Shown: in pieces, positions 18,573 to 25,375 of the stretch
Position numbering within the stretch: the first letter of the stretch is position 1
How the letters are laid out: the number at the start of each line of letters is the position of its first letter
Source of the DNA: a virus
Virus record (IMG/VR): IMGVR_UViG_3300025889_000220
Coordinates: 1-44,173 of that record
Length of the DNA stretch: 44,173 nucleotides
Reading direction: 5' to 3' (one strand)
Notes under the pieces: model-generated
Databases searched by the model: none
The model's input: only the letters and a program-made list of their open reading frames with translations
What the model was told of the DNA's origin: nothing
Position numbers and translations under genes: made by a program

Positions 18573-18730
18573 TGCCCACCAGTGCAGTAATCAAAATGAG
18601 GAACCGCGAAATTGTCCGCATGATCGACCAAGATAAAATGACCATGACGGCGGTAGCTGAGTTCTTCAACATATCAAAACAGCGTGTCCAGCAAATATAT
18701 AGGCGGGAGAAAGAGAAGAAGAATGTTTAG
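18572..18730 (+). CDS. 52-residue HTH protein resembling sigma factor region 4
   Basis: A short gene coupled by TGATG to the primase stop and ending eight bases into the UvrD-like gene. Its core, MTAVAEFFNISKQRVQQIYR at about residues 25-44, is a helix-turn-helix with the S-x-x-R-V-x-Q-I recognition helix typical of sigma-70 region 4.2. There is no room for other sigma domains. It could be a small DNA-binding regulator or replication accessory. The overlaps at both ends support a real gene. Confidence 0.7.
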   Translation: MPTSAVIKMRNREIVRMIDQDKMTMTAVAEFFNISKQRVQQIYRREKEKKNV

Positions 18731-20237
18731 GATATTTGGACCGCCCGGAACTGGCAAAACCACTACCCTGCTCAACATGGTAGATAAGGCGCTAGAAGAT
18801 GGGATACACCCGGAGCGGATTGCATTCCTTGCCTTTACTCGCAAAGCAGCAAACGAAGCCAAAGAACGGGCAGCCGCACGGTTCAACTTGGACCCGAAGA
18901 AAGATTTAATTTTCTTCAGAACACTTCATTCGCTGGCGCTCACCATGACCGACATCCGTCCGGAACAGGTGATGCAGGATGAGAACTACAAGGAACTGAG
19001 TAACCATATTGGTATCACGCTAGGTGGGCGCAACACGTCCATCGACGATGACATCCCTAGTATGGTGAACAGCAGCGACCCAGTGCTTGGCTTGATTAAC
19101 TTGGCGCGACTACGCAAGGTTGATCTGCGGGAGCAGTACAACCAAAGTCACATTGAAGAAGATTGGAACATCGTCAACTATGTAGACAAATGCCTGCGTG
19201 ACTACAAAGAAAGCATGGGTCTCTATGACTTCACAGACATGCTTGAACACTTTGCCAAAGGCGCAGATAAGTTCTGCCCAGACTTTGACCTTTGCTTTTT
19301 AGACGAAGCGCAAGACTTGAGCCCACTACAATGGGACATAGCCCATATCTTGGACAGCCATTCAAAGCGGATGTACTGCGCGGGAGATGATGACCAAGCT
19401 ATCTATCGGTGGGCTGGCGCTGACGTAGACCATTTTATTAACTTGGAAGGCGGGTCCGAAACTTTGTCTCAGTCTTACCGCATACCTCTTGCAGTGCATG
19501 AAGTGGCAGAGAAAGTGGTGCGTCGCATTACGAGACGGTTTCCGAAAAAATACGAACCCCGCTCTGAGCGAGGTAATGTGACGCGTATTAACACTATTAA
19601 CTCTTTGGACATGGCGCAGGGGTCTTGGCTGATTTTGTCGCAGGCAGCCTATCAACTACAGCCCGTGTATTACGACCTGCGCTCCGGTGGATACCTGTTC
19701 ACGTACCGCGGCAAACGGTCCATTAGTGAGAAAGTAAGCGAGGCCGTCAACGGATGGGAGCAGCTACGCAAGGACAAAGAAGTGTCTGGGAAGGTAGCGC
19801 GGATTATCTACAGCTACATGTCAATCAAGGACCGCGTTACCAGAGGCTATAAAAAGCTACCCGGCGTAGACGACACGGACCTGATAACTTTTGAAAATTT
19901 AGTTTCTCAACACGGCTTGCTGGCAACCAAGGACATGATCTGGTCCGAAGCCATGGACAAGCTACCGGAAACCGACCGGGCCTATGTCACTGCGCTGTTG
20001 CGGCGCGGCGAGAAGTTCAATGGCATCCCCCGCATTACAGCGTCCACGATCCACGGATCAAAAGGTGGGGAAGCGGAAAACGTCGTGCTGTTCACGGACC
20101 TGAGCCCAGCAGCCGACAATGAAATGCAAATTAACCCAGACGACATGCACCGCGTGTTTTACGTTGGTGTCACTCGTGCAAAACAGAATCTATATATCGT
20201 AGATGCAGAAGATGTAACAAGGAGTTATGACCTATGA
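18723..20237 (+). CDS. UvrD/Rep-like superfamily 1A helicase
   Basis: A compact 504-residue helicase. Walker A is GPPGTGKT (residues 6-13), motif II is LDEAQD (D194), motif III is GDDDQAIYRW (221-230), motif IV contains QSYRIP, motif V is TIHGSKGGEAENVVL and motif VI is YVGVTRAKQNLYI. This is the full SF1A set in about 500 residues, shorter than the roughly 700 of bacterial UvrD, so accessory 1B/2B domains are reduced. It would move 3' to 5' on single strands, presumably as the replicative or repair helicase. The start at ATG 18723 puts Walker A right at the N-terminus. Confidence 0.92.
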   Translation: MFRIFGPPGTGKTTTLLNMVDKALEDGIHPERIAFLAFTRKAANEAKERAAARFNLDPKKDLIFFRTLHSLALTMTDIRPEQVMQDENYKELSNHIGITLGGRNTSIDDDIPSMVNSSDPVLGLINLARLRKVDLREQYNQSHIEEDWNIVNYVDKCLRDYKESMGLYDFTDMLEHFAKGADKFCPDFDLCFLDEAQDLSPLQWDIAHILDSHSKRMYCAGDDDQAIYRWAGADVDHFINLEGGSETLSQSYRIPLAVHEVAEKVVRRITRRFPKKYEPRSERGNVTRINTINSLDMAQGSWLILSQAAYQLQPVYYDLRSGGYLFTYRGKRSISEKVSEAVNGWEQLRKDKEVSGKVARIIYSYMSIKDRVTRGYKKLPGVDDTDLITFENLVSQHGLLATKDMIWSEAMDKLPETDRAYVTALLRRGEKFNGIPRITASTIHGSKGGEAENVVLFTDLSPAADNEMQINPDDMHRVFYVGVTRAKQNLYIVDAEDVTRSYDL

Positions 20238-20431
20238 AAGGTATGAGTTGGACCGAATGGCAAGAGTACGAGAAGCAACGTCGTGCTACGTTAAAAGAAA
20301 ACGGGATCATTGATTTCGAGCAAAAACGTGCTGAGAAGTTATGGAACGACCCCAGTGTTCCAGACGACGACATCCCCAGCGTTAAATTCACGTTTGATAA
20401 GAAACGCAAAGAGTTTGTGAAGGATGAATGA
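20234..20431 (+). CDS. Small charged phage protein (65 aa)
   Basis: ATGA-coupled to the helicase gene, with AAGGAG nine bases upstream. The protein is highly charged, has several Trp residues in its first half and an acidic segment (PDDDIPS). No family recognised. Its place between helicase and polymerase genes suggests an accessory role in replication. Confidence 0.65.
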   Translation: MKGMSWTEWQEYEKQRRATLKENGIIDFEQKRAEKLWNDPSVPDDDIPSVKFTFDKKRKEFVKDE

Positions 20432-20724
20432 TGCGGCGCGAAGAGATACTCAAGCAAGCGGAGCAGTTGATTAACGGCGACCGCGCAAAAGATTACGGTG
20501 ATGCGTATCAAAACCATTGGCGCATCGCCCAATTGTGGTCAGTCATATTAGACAAAGACGTGACCGTCGAGCAGGTTTATCAGTGCATGATTGCTGTTAA
20601 GCTATCAAGATTAATAGTAACGCCCGACCATGAAGACTCATGGCTAGACATCTGCGGATATGGCGCGTTAGGTGGAGAGAGTAATGGCGGGACTACAAAT
20701 GGCGATGTTTGCACCGATGAGTGA
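20428..20724 (+). CDS. DUF6378-like phage protein
   Basis: A 98-residue protein coupled by ATGA. It has the phrases GDRAKDYGD, NHWRIAQLWS, VTVEQVYQCMIAVKLSRL and HEDSWLDICGYGALG. These are the conserved landmarks I associate with the DUF6378 family of phage early proteins. Function of the family is not established to my knowledge. The C-terminal 14 codons overlap the polymerase gene. Confidence 0.75.
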   Translation: MMRREEILKQAEQLINGDRAKDYGDAYQNHWRIAQLWSVILDKDVTVEQVYQCMIAVKLSRLIVTPDHEDSWLDICGYGALGGESNGGTTNGDVCTDE

Positions 20725-22579
20725 GTGGGTGCCTCCGCTGGAATTACCAGACCTTACGTCTGCAACAAAGATTGCAATTGACGTAGAAACAAAAGACCCC
20801 AACCTAAAACAGAATGGTCCCGGCTGGCCAACTGGCGATGGTGAGGTGGTTGGTTATGCAATTGCCGTTGATGGCTGGTCTGGGTATATCCCAGTCCGCC
20901 ACCTTGGCGGTGGCAACATAGATGAAAAGCAAGCCAACAAGTGGCTGAATAAAGTCTTTGAATGCCCCGCCGATAAGATCATGCACAACGCCCAATATGA
21001 CTTGGGTTGGATAAAACGCATGGGGTTCACGGTCAACGGACGCATCATCGACACGATGTTGATTGCGTCATTGCTTGATGAAAACAGATTAAGCTACAGC
21101 TTGAATGCCTTGGCCTACGATTACTTGGGAAAAGTTAAATCAGAAAAAGGGCTCATCGAGGCAGCGCGGGAGTTCGGCATCGACCCAAAAGCTGAAATGT
21201 GGAAAATGCCAGCTATGTACGTCGGACCATACGCTGAAACCGACGCTGAACTGACTCTCGAACTCTGGAACTTCTTCTCCATTCAACTTAGCAAAGAAGA
21301 TTTGTGGCAGATCGCGAACCTTGAGCTGGATTTGCTGCCATGTCTCGTTGACATGACTTGGCGCGGCGTCCGCGTCGATCTCGACCGGGTGGAGCGAACG
21401 CGGGATAGTCTGCTCAAACGAGAAACGGAAGTGCTGAAGAAGATTAAGAATGTCGCGGGCGGACAGGTTGAAATCTGGGCTGCTCAGTCCCTTGCGAAGG
21501 CTTTCGATAAACTCAACATCGCATACCCAAAGACCGAAAAAGGCGCACCTAGCTTCACCAAGCTCTTCCTCCAAGAGCATCCACACCCGCTCGCGCAGCT
21601 CATCGTCGAGGCGCGGAATCTGAATAAGACATCCGGAACTTTCATCAATACCATCATGAAGCACTGTCACGCTGATGGCCGAATACATGCTCATATTAAT
21701 CAAATCCGTTCTGACGACGGGGGAACAGTCAGCGGCAGAATCTCAATGTCGAACCCCAATTTACAACAAATCCCGGCCCGCGACCCTGTGATGGGTCCAA
21801 TGATCCGGTCTCTCTTTCTCCCAGAAGAAGGAGAACAATGGGCGGCTATTGACTTCTCGCAACAAGAACCACGCATCTTGGTCCATTATGCCCATGTATA
21901 TGGCAAAACGCGAGGAATCGAACTGGAGGGCGCGGCTGACTTTGTTGAGGCATACAACAACAATCCAGATACCGACTTCCATACCCTTGTGGCAGAGATG
22001 GCGAACATCCCACGTAAGCAAGCCAAAACGATTAACCTTGGCATGATGTATGGCATGGGAGTGAATAAGCTTTCTGAACAGTTAGACATATCGGTTGACG
22101 AAGCGCGGGGCATCATCAAGCAATACCATAACCGCGTTCCGTTCGTTAAAGGTTTGATGAACGGCGTGATGAACAGACTGAACGAGAAAACGTCTGGCGG
22201 CTCGCTACGCTCCATCAAAGGCCGTAAGTGTCGTTTCGACCTGTGGGAGCCGGATACGTTTGAGATGAACAAGGCGCTGCCCTACAAAGACGCGGTGGAC
22301 GCCTATGGGCCCACGACCCGTCTAAAACGAGCCTACACCTATAAGGCGCTCAATCGTTTGATCCAAGCGTCTGCTGCGGACATGACCAAGCAAGCCATGG
22401 TTAATCTTTACCAAGCAGGACATCTGCCAATGGTGCAAATCCATGATGAGATTGCAATGTCGGTCAAGAGCAAAGACCAAGCGGCTGAGATTGCCACAAT
22501 CATGGAAACTGCCGTGCCGTTGGAGGTTCCATCCAAGTGCGACATAGAGATCGGACCGTCGTGGGGAGAGGCAAAATAG
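20684..22579 (+). CDS. polA: Family A DNA polymerase with 3'-5' exonuclease (Leu762 type)
   Basis: A 631-residue polymerase from ATG 20684, preceded by GGAGAGAG; the frame extends to a GTG at 20672 that overlaps this ribosome site. Exonuclease motifs: DVE (D33, E35), HNAQYDLGW and YAETDAELT. Polymerase motif A is DFSQQEPR (D390), motif B RKQAKTINLGMMYG (R444, K448), and motif C IHDEIA (H587-E589). The residue equivalent to E. coli Phe762 is Leu452. Leu at this site defines a class common in marine virioplankton, linked in the literature to slower, more accurate synthesis and a possibly temperate style. It has no 5'-3' exonuclease domain, as usual for phage enzymes. Confidence 0.95.
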   Translation: MAGLQMAMFAPMSEWVPPLELPDLTSATKIAIDVETKDPNLKQNGPGWPTGDGEVVGYAIAVDGWSGYIPVRHLGGGNIDEKQANKWLNKVFECPADKIMHNAQYDLGWIKRMGFTVNGRIIDTMLIASLLDENRLSYSLNALAYDYLGKVKSEKGLIEAAREFGIDPKAEMWKMPAMYVGPYAETDAELTLELWNFFSIQLSKEDLWQIANLELDLLPCLVDMTWRGVRVDLDRVERTRDSLLKRETEVLKKIKNVAGGQVEIWAAQSLAKAFDKLNIAYPKTEKGAPSFTKLFLQEHPHPLAQLIVEARNLNKTSGTFINTIMKHCHADGRIHAHINQIRSDDGGTVSGRISMSNPNLQQIPARDPVMGPMIRSLFLPEEGEQWAAIDFSQQEPRILVHYAHVYGKTRGIELEGAADFVEAYNNNPDTDFHTLVAEMANIPRKQAKTINLGMMYGMGVNKLSEQLDISVDEARGIIKQYHNRVPFVKGLMNGVMNRLNEKTSGGSLRSIKGRKCRFDLWEPDTFEMNKALPYKDAVDAYGPTTRLKRAYTYKALNRLIQASAADMTKQAMVNLYQAGHLPMVQIHDEIAMSVKSKDQAAEIATIMETAVPLEVPSKCDIEIGPSWGEAK

Positions 22580-22590
22580 TGGGGTTTTTC

Positions 22591-22619
22591 TTGCATTCTA
22601 GTATATGTTCCTATATTAT
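22591..22619 (+). promoter_or_regulatory. Promoter of the small early gene cluster
   Basis: TTGCAT (22591-22596), 17 bases, TATTAT (22614-22619). It lies just after the polymerase stop and 35 bases before the next ATG. No clear terminator separates it from the polymerase gene. Confidence 0.5.
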
Positions 22620-22653
22620 CGTAGATGCCGGTATATAAACTGGGAGCAATGTA

Positions 22654-22842
22654 ATGGATACTAGCCGCTGGAAAAGCGTCCTTGTGCCACGTGAAGTGTA
22701 TGAGGAAATAAAAGATTTAGCTAAAAACGAAGGCAGGACCATCGGTGGTCAACTGCGCGTCGTTTTTGAATGGTACAAGGAAGCAACAACCTCGCAACTG
22801 TTGGAGGATGATGATGACCGAATGGGAACAGGAACACGGTGA
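22654..22842 (+). CDS. Possible ribbon-helix-helix protein (62 aa)
   Basis: The central sequence SVLVPREVYEEIKDLAKNEG then TIGGQLRVVFEWYKE has the strand-helix-turn-helix pattern of Arc/MetJ-type DNA-binding proteins: a short alternating strand followed by two helices. It is the first gene after its own promoter, with GGGAGCAATGTA upstream of the start, so it may regulate the early genes. The assignment is by pattern only. Confidence 0.6.
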   Translation: MDTSRWKSVLVPREVYEEIKDLAKNEGRTIGGQLRVVFEWYKEATTSQLLEDDDDRMGTGTR

Positions 22843-23011
22843 GATTCACAACCGGCTGATGAAGAATCACTGTCCGAAGTGCGATACCCCTATGATCGTC
22901 CGCGCCAACAGAGAAATGCTCATCCGTAAATGCAACACCTGCAAACTAGAAGTGCGCGATGAGTTAAGTACAGCAGAATATCCCGGTTCAACATGTGATG
23001 TATGCGATTAA
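22814..23011 (+). CDS. Small zinc-ribbon protein (65 aa)
   Basis: Start at the third of three consecutive ATGs (22808, 22811, 22814), which has TTGGAGG at the best distance. The gene overlaps the previous one by 29 bases. Residues include CPKC and CNTC about 22 residues apart, then CDVCD at the end. The first two pairs form a classic zinc ribbon. It may bind nucleic acid or a polymerase subunit; no family name is assigned. Confidence 0.7.
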   Translation: MTEWEQEHGEIHNRLMKNHCPKCDTPMIVRANREMLIRKCNTCKLEVRDELSTAEYPGSTCDVCD

Positions 23012-23014
23012 GTG

Positions 23015-23044
23015 TTGCTTATCCCATATAATTGTGCGTATAAT
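23015..23044 (+). promoter_or_regulatory. Promoter driving a short structured transcript
   Basis: TTGCTT (23015-23020), 18-base spacer, consensus TATAAT (23039-23044). A second TATAAT is at 23027-23032. The predicted start near 23051 coincides with the first base pairs of a hairpin. Confidence 0.55.
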
Positions 23045-23050
23045 CACAAT

Positions 23051-23126
23051 CGAACATGGCAGCATGTTCTCCGTAGTTGACCCTGCCCCTAGTTCGGTTG
23101 CCCCCGTCTAGGGGCATTCTTTTTTG
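23051..23126 (+). ncRNA. Possible small structured RNA or attenuator leader
   Basis: Between promoter and terminator lie only about 75 bases without an open frame of note. The 5' end forms GAACATG-GCAG-CATGTTC (23052-23069). The 3' end is a terminator whose 3' arm can pair with either of two 5' arms, TGCCCCTAG (23084-23092) or TGCCCC (23099-23104). It could be a free small RNA or a leader that controls read-through into the 23137 gene. Confidence 0.4.
23099..23125 (+). terminator. Rho-independent terminator upstream of the 23137 gene
   Basis: TGCCCC, six-base loop, GGGGCA (to 23116), then TTCTTTTTT. A longer alternative stem uses 23084-23092 with 23108-23116. The T tract merges into the TTGGAGG ribosome site of the following gene, so terminator and translation start are close together. 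Confidence 0.7.
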
Positions 23127-23136
23127 GAGGACTGAA

Positions 23137-23349
23137 ATGTCAGAAAAAATCTTTGTCGATGGCTTGATTGCCAAAAAACCAGACGAAAAAGCACCTGATT
23201 GGGTGAAATGCAAACTCAGCGTAAAGCGCGAGGAACTCATTGCGTGGCTCACGAACCAAGAAGGCGATTGGCTGAACCTGCAAGTCAGCGAAGGCCGTAA
23301 CGGCAAATACTATGCGGAGGTAGATACATGGAAGCCGAAAAACGATTAA
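23137..23349 (+). CDS. Small early protein (70 aa)
   Basis: Start at ATG 23137, six to seven bases after TTTGGAGG; an upstream in-frame ATG at 23077 lies inside the terminator and is rejected. The protein is compact, with Trp/Lys-rich strands (APDWVKCKLSVKREELIAWLTNQ, YYAEVDTWKP). It resembles small phage proteins with an OB-like or beta-barrel look, but no family is assigned. It ends within the next gene. Confidence 0.65.
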   Translation: MSEKIFVDGLIAKKPDEKAPDWVKCKLSVKREELIAWLTNQEGDWLNLQVSEGRNGKYYAEVDTWKPKND

Positions 23350-23504
23350 GCGACATCGACTGGTCTTGGGCGGTATCCCAAGTCAACAAAGCGGTCAATG
23401 AACAAATGACGTTGATCGAGAAAGATGCTACGCTGAAACCAGATATAAAAAAGCAGAAAGTTAATGAGCTTGAAAAAGCGTGGCAAAGAATACTCCTTGG
23501 TTGA
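23328..23504 (+). CDS. Short helical early protein (58 aa)
   Basis: A strong GCGGAGGT lies seven bases before ATG 23328. The gene overlaps the upstream gene by 22 bases and the downstream one by 41, which is typical of the dense early cluster. The protein is highly charged and probably all-helical (EKRLSDIDWSWAVSQVNKAV). No recognised family. Confidence 0.6.
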   Translation: MEAEKRLSDIDWSWAVSQVNKAVNEQMTLIEKDATLKPDIKKQKVNELEKAWQRILLG

Positions 23505-23757
23505 GGAACAAGCCCGCGCAGACTTTGCGGAGGCAGCCGACTGCACGGCAGATTTGTTGATGCAGTTTGATGAAATGGGCCTCGACAAAGGACCAGCTTT
23601 GGGGGGAGCCCTAACGCAGATTATCCATCACCTTATCACTGTCTCTCCAGACACCACATCTGCAATGGGGCTCCTCTCATCCTGCATTCAGAACGCAGCC
23701 TGCACCGCTGATTCGACAAGTGTTTACTACATGGACGCAGGCGATACAGTTCATTAG
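23464..23757 (+). CDS. Early protein of unknown function (97 aa)
   Basis: A 97-residue acidic protein with a helical middle (EQARADFAEAADCTADLLMQFDEMGL) and four Cys residues. The ribosome site is weak, so it may depend on coupling to the overlapping upstream gene. A new promoter starts at its stop codon. No family recognised. Confidence 0.55.
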   Translation: MSLKKRGKEYSLVEEQARADFAEAADCTADLLMQFDEMGLDKGPALGGALTQIIHHLITVSPDTTSAMGLLSSCIQNAACTADSTSVYYMDAGDTVH

Positions 23758-23787
23758 TTGACAAAAACCCACATTATCGCATATCAT
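23758..23787 (+). promoter_or_regulatory. Promoter of the AlpA-like regulator gene
   Basis: TTGACA (23758-23763), 18 bases, TATCAT (23782-23787). The spacer holds ATCGCAT (23776-23782), a heptamer that recurs at other early promoters in this genome. The -35 box overlaps the upstream stop region. Confidence 0.6.
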
Positions 23788-23817
23788 CTATCACGTGGTT
23801 AATCACGGAGAAATGAT

Positions 23818-24294
23818 ATGAAAGAAAAACTCACTATTGACGAAGTAGCAGAGCTGGCACGGGTGTCAGTCCCTACGATCTATCGTCGCGTAAAACTGGG
23901 AGACTTCCCGAAACCCTGCAAGGTTCCAACGACCGCGACTCGCGGCCCAAAGAACGTCAACCGATGGGAACGTGCGGAAGTCATGGGATGGCTGTTAAAG
24001 GGCAAAGACCCACGCTGGATCAATCAACCCGTCAAGGACATTAAAGACTTGTGCGCTAAATTGGATAAAGCTCCAATTACCAGCGACGAGCTGTCCAAAG
24101 ACTTTCAGCCCACGATCCACGCTTTCTTTAAAGATGAACAATTGACGCCAGAAGATGCAGCTCGACGTGCGGACGTTTTCGACATTTACGATTTCGAGAA
24201 CGCTGAACCGCCGTCAAATACCAAAAAATACATCATCCAAGCCGCCATTGGAGGCATCTTAGCTGGCTTCCTGTGGGCCGTGTTTCATGGCTGA
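23818..24294 (+). CDS. AlpA-like HTH regulator with C-terminal membrane anchor
   Basis: Residues 1-62 have the winged-HTH pattern of AlpA/excisionase proteins: LTIDEVAELARVSVPTIYRRV, then GDFPKP, then WERAEVMGWL. Residues 63-130 are a linker with acidic parts. The last 22 residues, after NTKK, are IIQAAIGGILAGFLWAVFHG, a good single membrane helix. A DNA-binding domain tethered to membrane is unusual for this family, whose members are normally about 70 residues and soluble. It could localise phage DNA at the membrane or sense envelope state. The stop overlaps the next gene by eight bases. Confidence 0.75.
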   Translation: MKEKLTIDEVAELARVSVPTIYRRVKLGDFPKPCKVPTTATRGPKNVNRWERAEVMGWLLKGKDPRWINQPVKDIKDLCAKLDKAPITSDELSKDFQPTIHAFFKDEQLTPEDAARRADVFDIYDFENAEPPSNTKKYIIQAAIGGILAGFLWAVFHG

Positions 24295-24607
24295 TGATTT
24301 GAAAACCAAATGGTGGACATGGCATAAGCAAAATCCAGAGTTTTATGCACTGTTTCAACGGTTCACCTACCAAGCTATCGAACGCGGACACAAGCGTTTG
24401 TCAGCTTGGCTCATCGTTAATCGCATCCGGTGGGAAACCATGATCGTTACCACCGGAGACGATTACAAAATCAGTAATGACTACATCGCGCTCTACGCAC
24501 GATTATTCATGCACGAAAACCCACAATACAAAGGTTTCTTCAAAACCAAGCCAATGAAGCGTGTTTACATCGCAGAGGAGCAACGTGATGAAAATTCTAA
24601 CTATTGA
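24287..24607 (+). CDS. Conserved phage protein (106 aa)
   Basis: The sequence SAWLIVNRIRWETMIVTTGDDYKISNDYIALYARLFM...KPMKR is a strongly conserved phrase I recognise from hypothetical proteins of many phages and prophages. It is basic and aromatic, with no known catalytic motif. It overlaps both neighbours, so it is translated within the same message as the AlpA-like gene. Confidence 0.7.
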   Translation: MADDLKTKWWTWHKQNPEFYALFQRFTYQAIERGHKRLSAWLIVNRIRWETMIVTTGDDYKISNDYIALYARLFMHENPQYKGFFKTKPMKRVYIAEEQRDENSNY

Positions 24608-24803
24608 TATGCACCCGTCAGTCGGGACGCAGCTTAACTACAGCGTCACGTCTTGGAAGTGGGGCAAAGACATGATCGAACTGAAACTGGACAACGGAAA
24701 GCTTGTCCAGATCAACCCGTCTTACGTCATCGCAATTGTCTGCACTGAAGTAGAAGACGAGGGCGCAGTTCCTCCCGTCTCTGAATACGAAGACCGGCTT
24801 TAA
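24588..24803 (+). CDS. Small early protein (71 aa)
   Basis: Start at ATG 24588, preceded by GAGGAGCAACGTG; upstream in-frame ATG 24561 lacks such a site. The sequence looks like a small beta-rich domain (MKILTIDMHPSVG, WGKDMIELKLDNGKLVQINPSYVIAIV). No family recognised. Its stop codon lies inside an 18-base palindrome. Confidence 0.6.
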   Translation: MKILTIDMHPSVGTQLNYSVTSWKWGKDMIELKLDNGKLVQINPSYVIAIVCTEVEDEGAVPPVSEYEDRL

Positions 24804-24810
24804 AGCCGGT
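24793..24810 (+). terminator. Palindromic hairpin at the stop codon, possible weak terminator
   Basis: ACCGGCTTTAAAGCCGGT is a perfect 18-base palindrome spanning the TAA stop. There is no T tract directly after it, so it may be a processing or Rho-type end, or an operator, rather than an intrinsic terminator. Confidence 0.35.
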
Positions 24811-24859
24811 TAACCCCTTCTCTTCCTCGAACCGACTTAATTTTTTTAAAAATTAGGTC

Positions 24860-24888
24860 TTGACATCTATGCGATAGTATGCGATAAT
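24860..24888 (+). promoter_or_regulatory. Strong early promoter with tandem ATGCGAT motifs
   Basis: TTGACA (24860-24865), 17 bases, GATAAT (24883-24888). The spacer and -10 contain two copies of ATGCGATA at 24869-24876 and 24879-24886, exactly 10 bp apart, so both lie on the same helix face. This looks like an operator for a dimeric or cooperative regulator. Confidence 0.75.
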
Positions 24889-24894
24889 GGTTTT

Positions 24895-24951
24895 ATCAAG
24901 TGGGAGGTCCACTTGATTGGGGCGGGCAAGCCCCACGCTCTTTAACAATTT
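24895..24951 (+). promoter_or_regulatory. Structured leader with two hairpins and rrn-like boxA (possible antitermination site)
   Basis: The predicted start lies at the first base of ATCAAGTGG-GAGGT-CCACTTGAT (24895-24917). A second hairpin, TGGGGC-N6-GCCCCA, follows at once (24918-24935). Then comes GCTCTTTAACAA (24937-24948), which matches the boxA core of E. coli rrn leaders and resembles lambda nut boxA. Hairpin followed by boxA is the rrn order; two hairpins at the 5' end recall HK022 put RNA. This could make RNA polymerase pass the downstream terminator. Confidence 0.6.
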
Positions 24952-24972
24952 AACCTACTACGGAGGTTCACC

Positions 24973-25344
24973 ATGAGTGAAACATCAAACCATGTCTTGC
25001 CTAACGGCTTTACTTTCCTCGCAGTCACTTCCGGTTTCTACGGCTCTTGGGCCAAAGCAACCGATCCAGTCACCGCAATCCGTAACGCTCACCGCGATGC
25101 GGGTGGAAAGAAAAACGCGATCTACGTCATCTACGGCAAAAACGAAGAACTCAAGGTCTCGGACTACGGAGGATACCAATGGCACCGCGAAACACCGCCC
25201 ACGCCAATCGGTATCTTCACCGTCACCGACCGGTCCATCAAACCAGTGGCCAAAGGTGACTTCAACGAAGACCACGACGATTGCTTGGAATGGATGACAG
25301 ACCATATCAAAGACATCGAGCGATGCAGCAAAGTAGAGGACTAA
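24973..25344 (+). CDS. Early protein of unknown function (123 aa)
   Basis: Ribosome site ACGGAGG before ATG. The protein has a small-domain look with alternating strands and helices (GFTFLAVTSGFYGSWAKATDPVTAIRNAH, AIYVIYGKN) and an acidic C-terminus with a Cys pair. It is the only gene between the strongest early promoter of the window and a strong terminator, so it is probably abundant early in infection. This is what one would expect of a host-takeover or regulatory protein, but no family is recognised. Confidence 0.7.
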   Translation: MSETSNHVLPNGFTFLAVTSGFYGSWAKATDPVTAIRNAHRDAGGKKNAIYVIYGKNEELKVSDYGGYQWHRETPPTPIGIFTVTDRSIKPVAKGDFNEDHDDCLEWMTDHIKDIERCSKVED

Positions 25345-25347
25345 ACC

Positions 25348-25375
25348 AAGGGCCCTTCGGGGCCCTTTTCTTTTG
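25348..25375 (+). terminator. Strong rho-independent terminator
   Basis: AAGGGCCC-TTCG-GGGCCCTT followed by TTCTTTT. An eight-pair GC-rich stem with a stable tetraloop, just after the 24973 gene. It is the natural target of any antitermination by the boxA leader. Confidence 0.9.

Noticed and set aside
21140-21703. Minus-strand 187-codon frame.
   Set aside because: Antisense shadow of the polymerase exonuclease-to-palm region, with no promoter or ribosome site.
24793-24810. 18-bp palindrome as a strong intrinsic terminator.
   Set aside because: No T tract follows, so it is listed only as a weak candidate.
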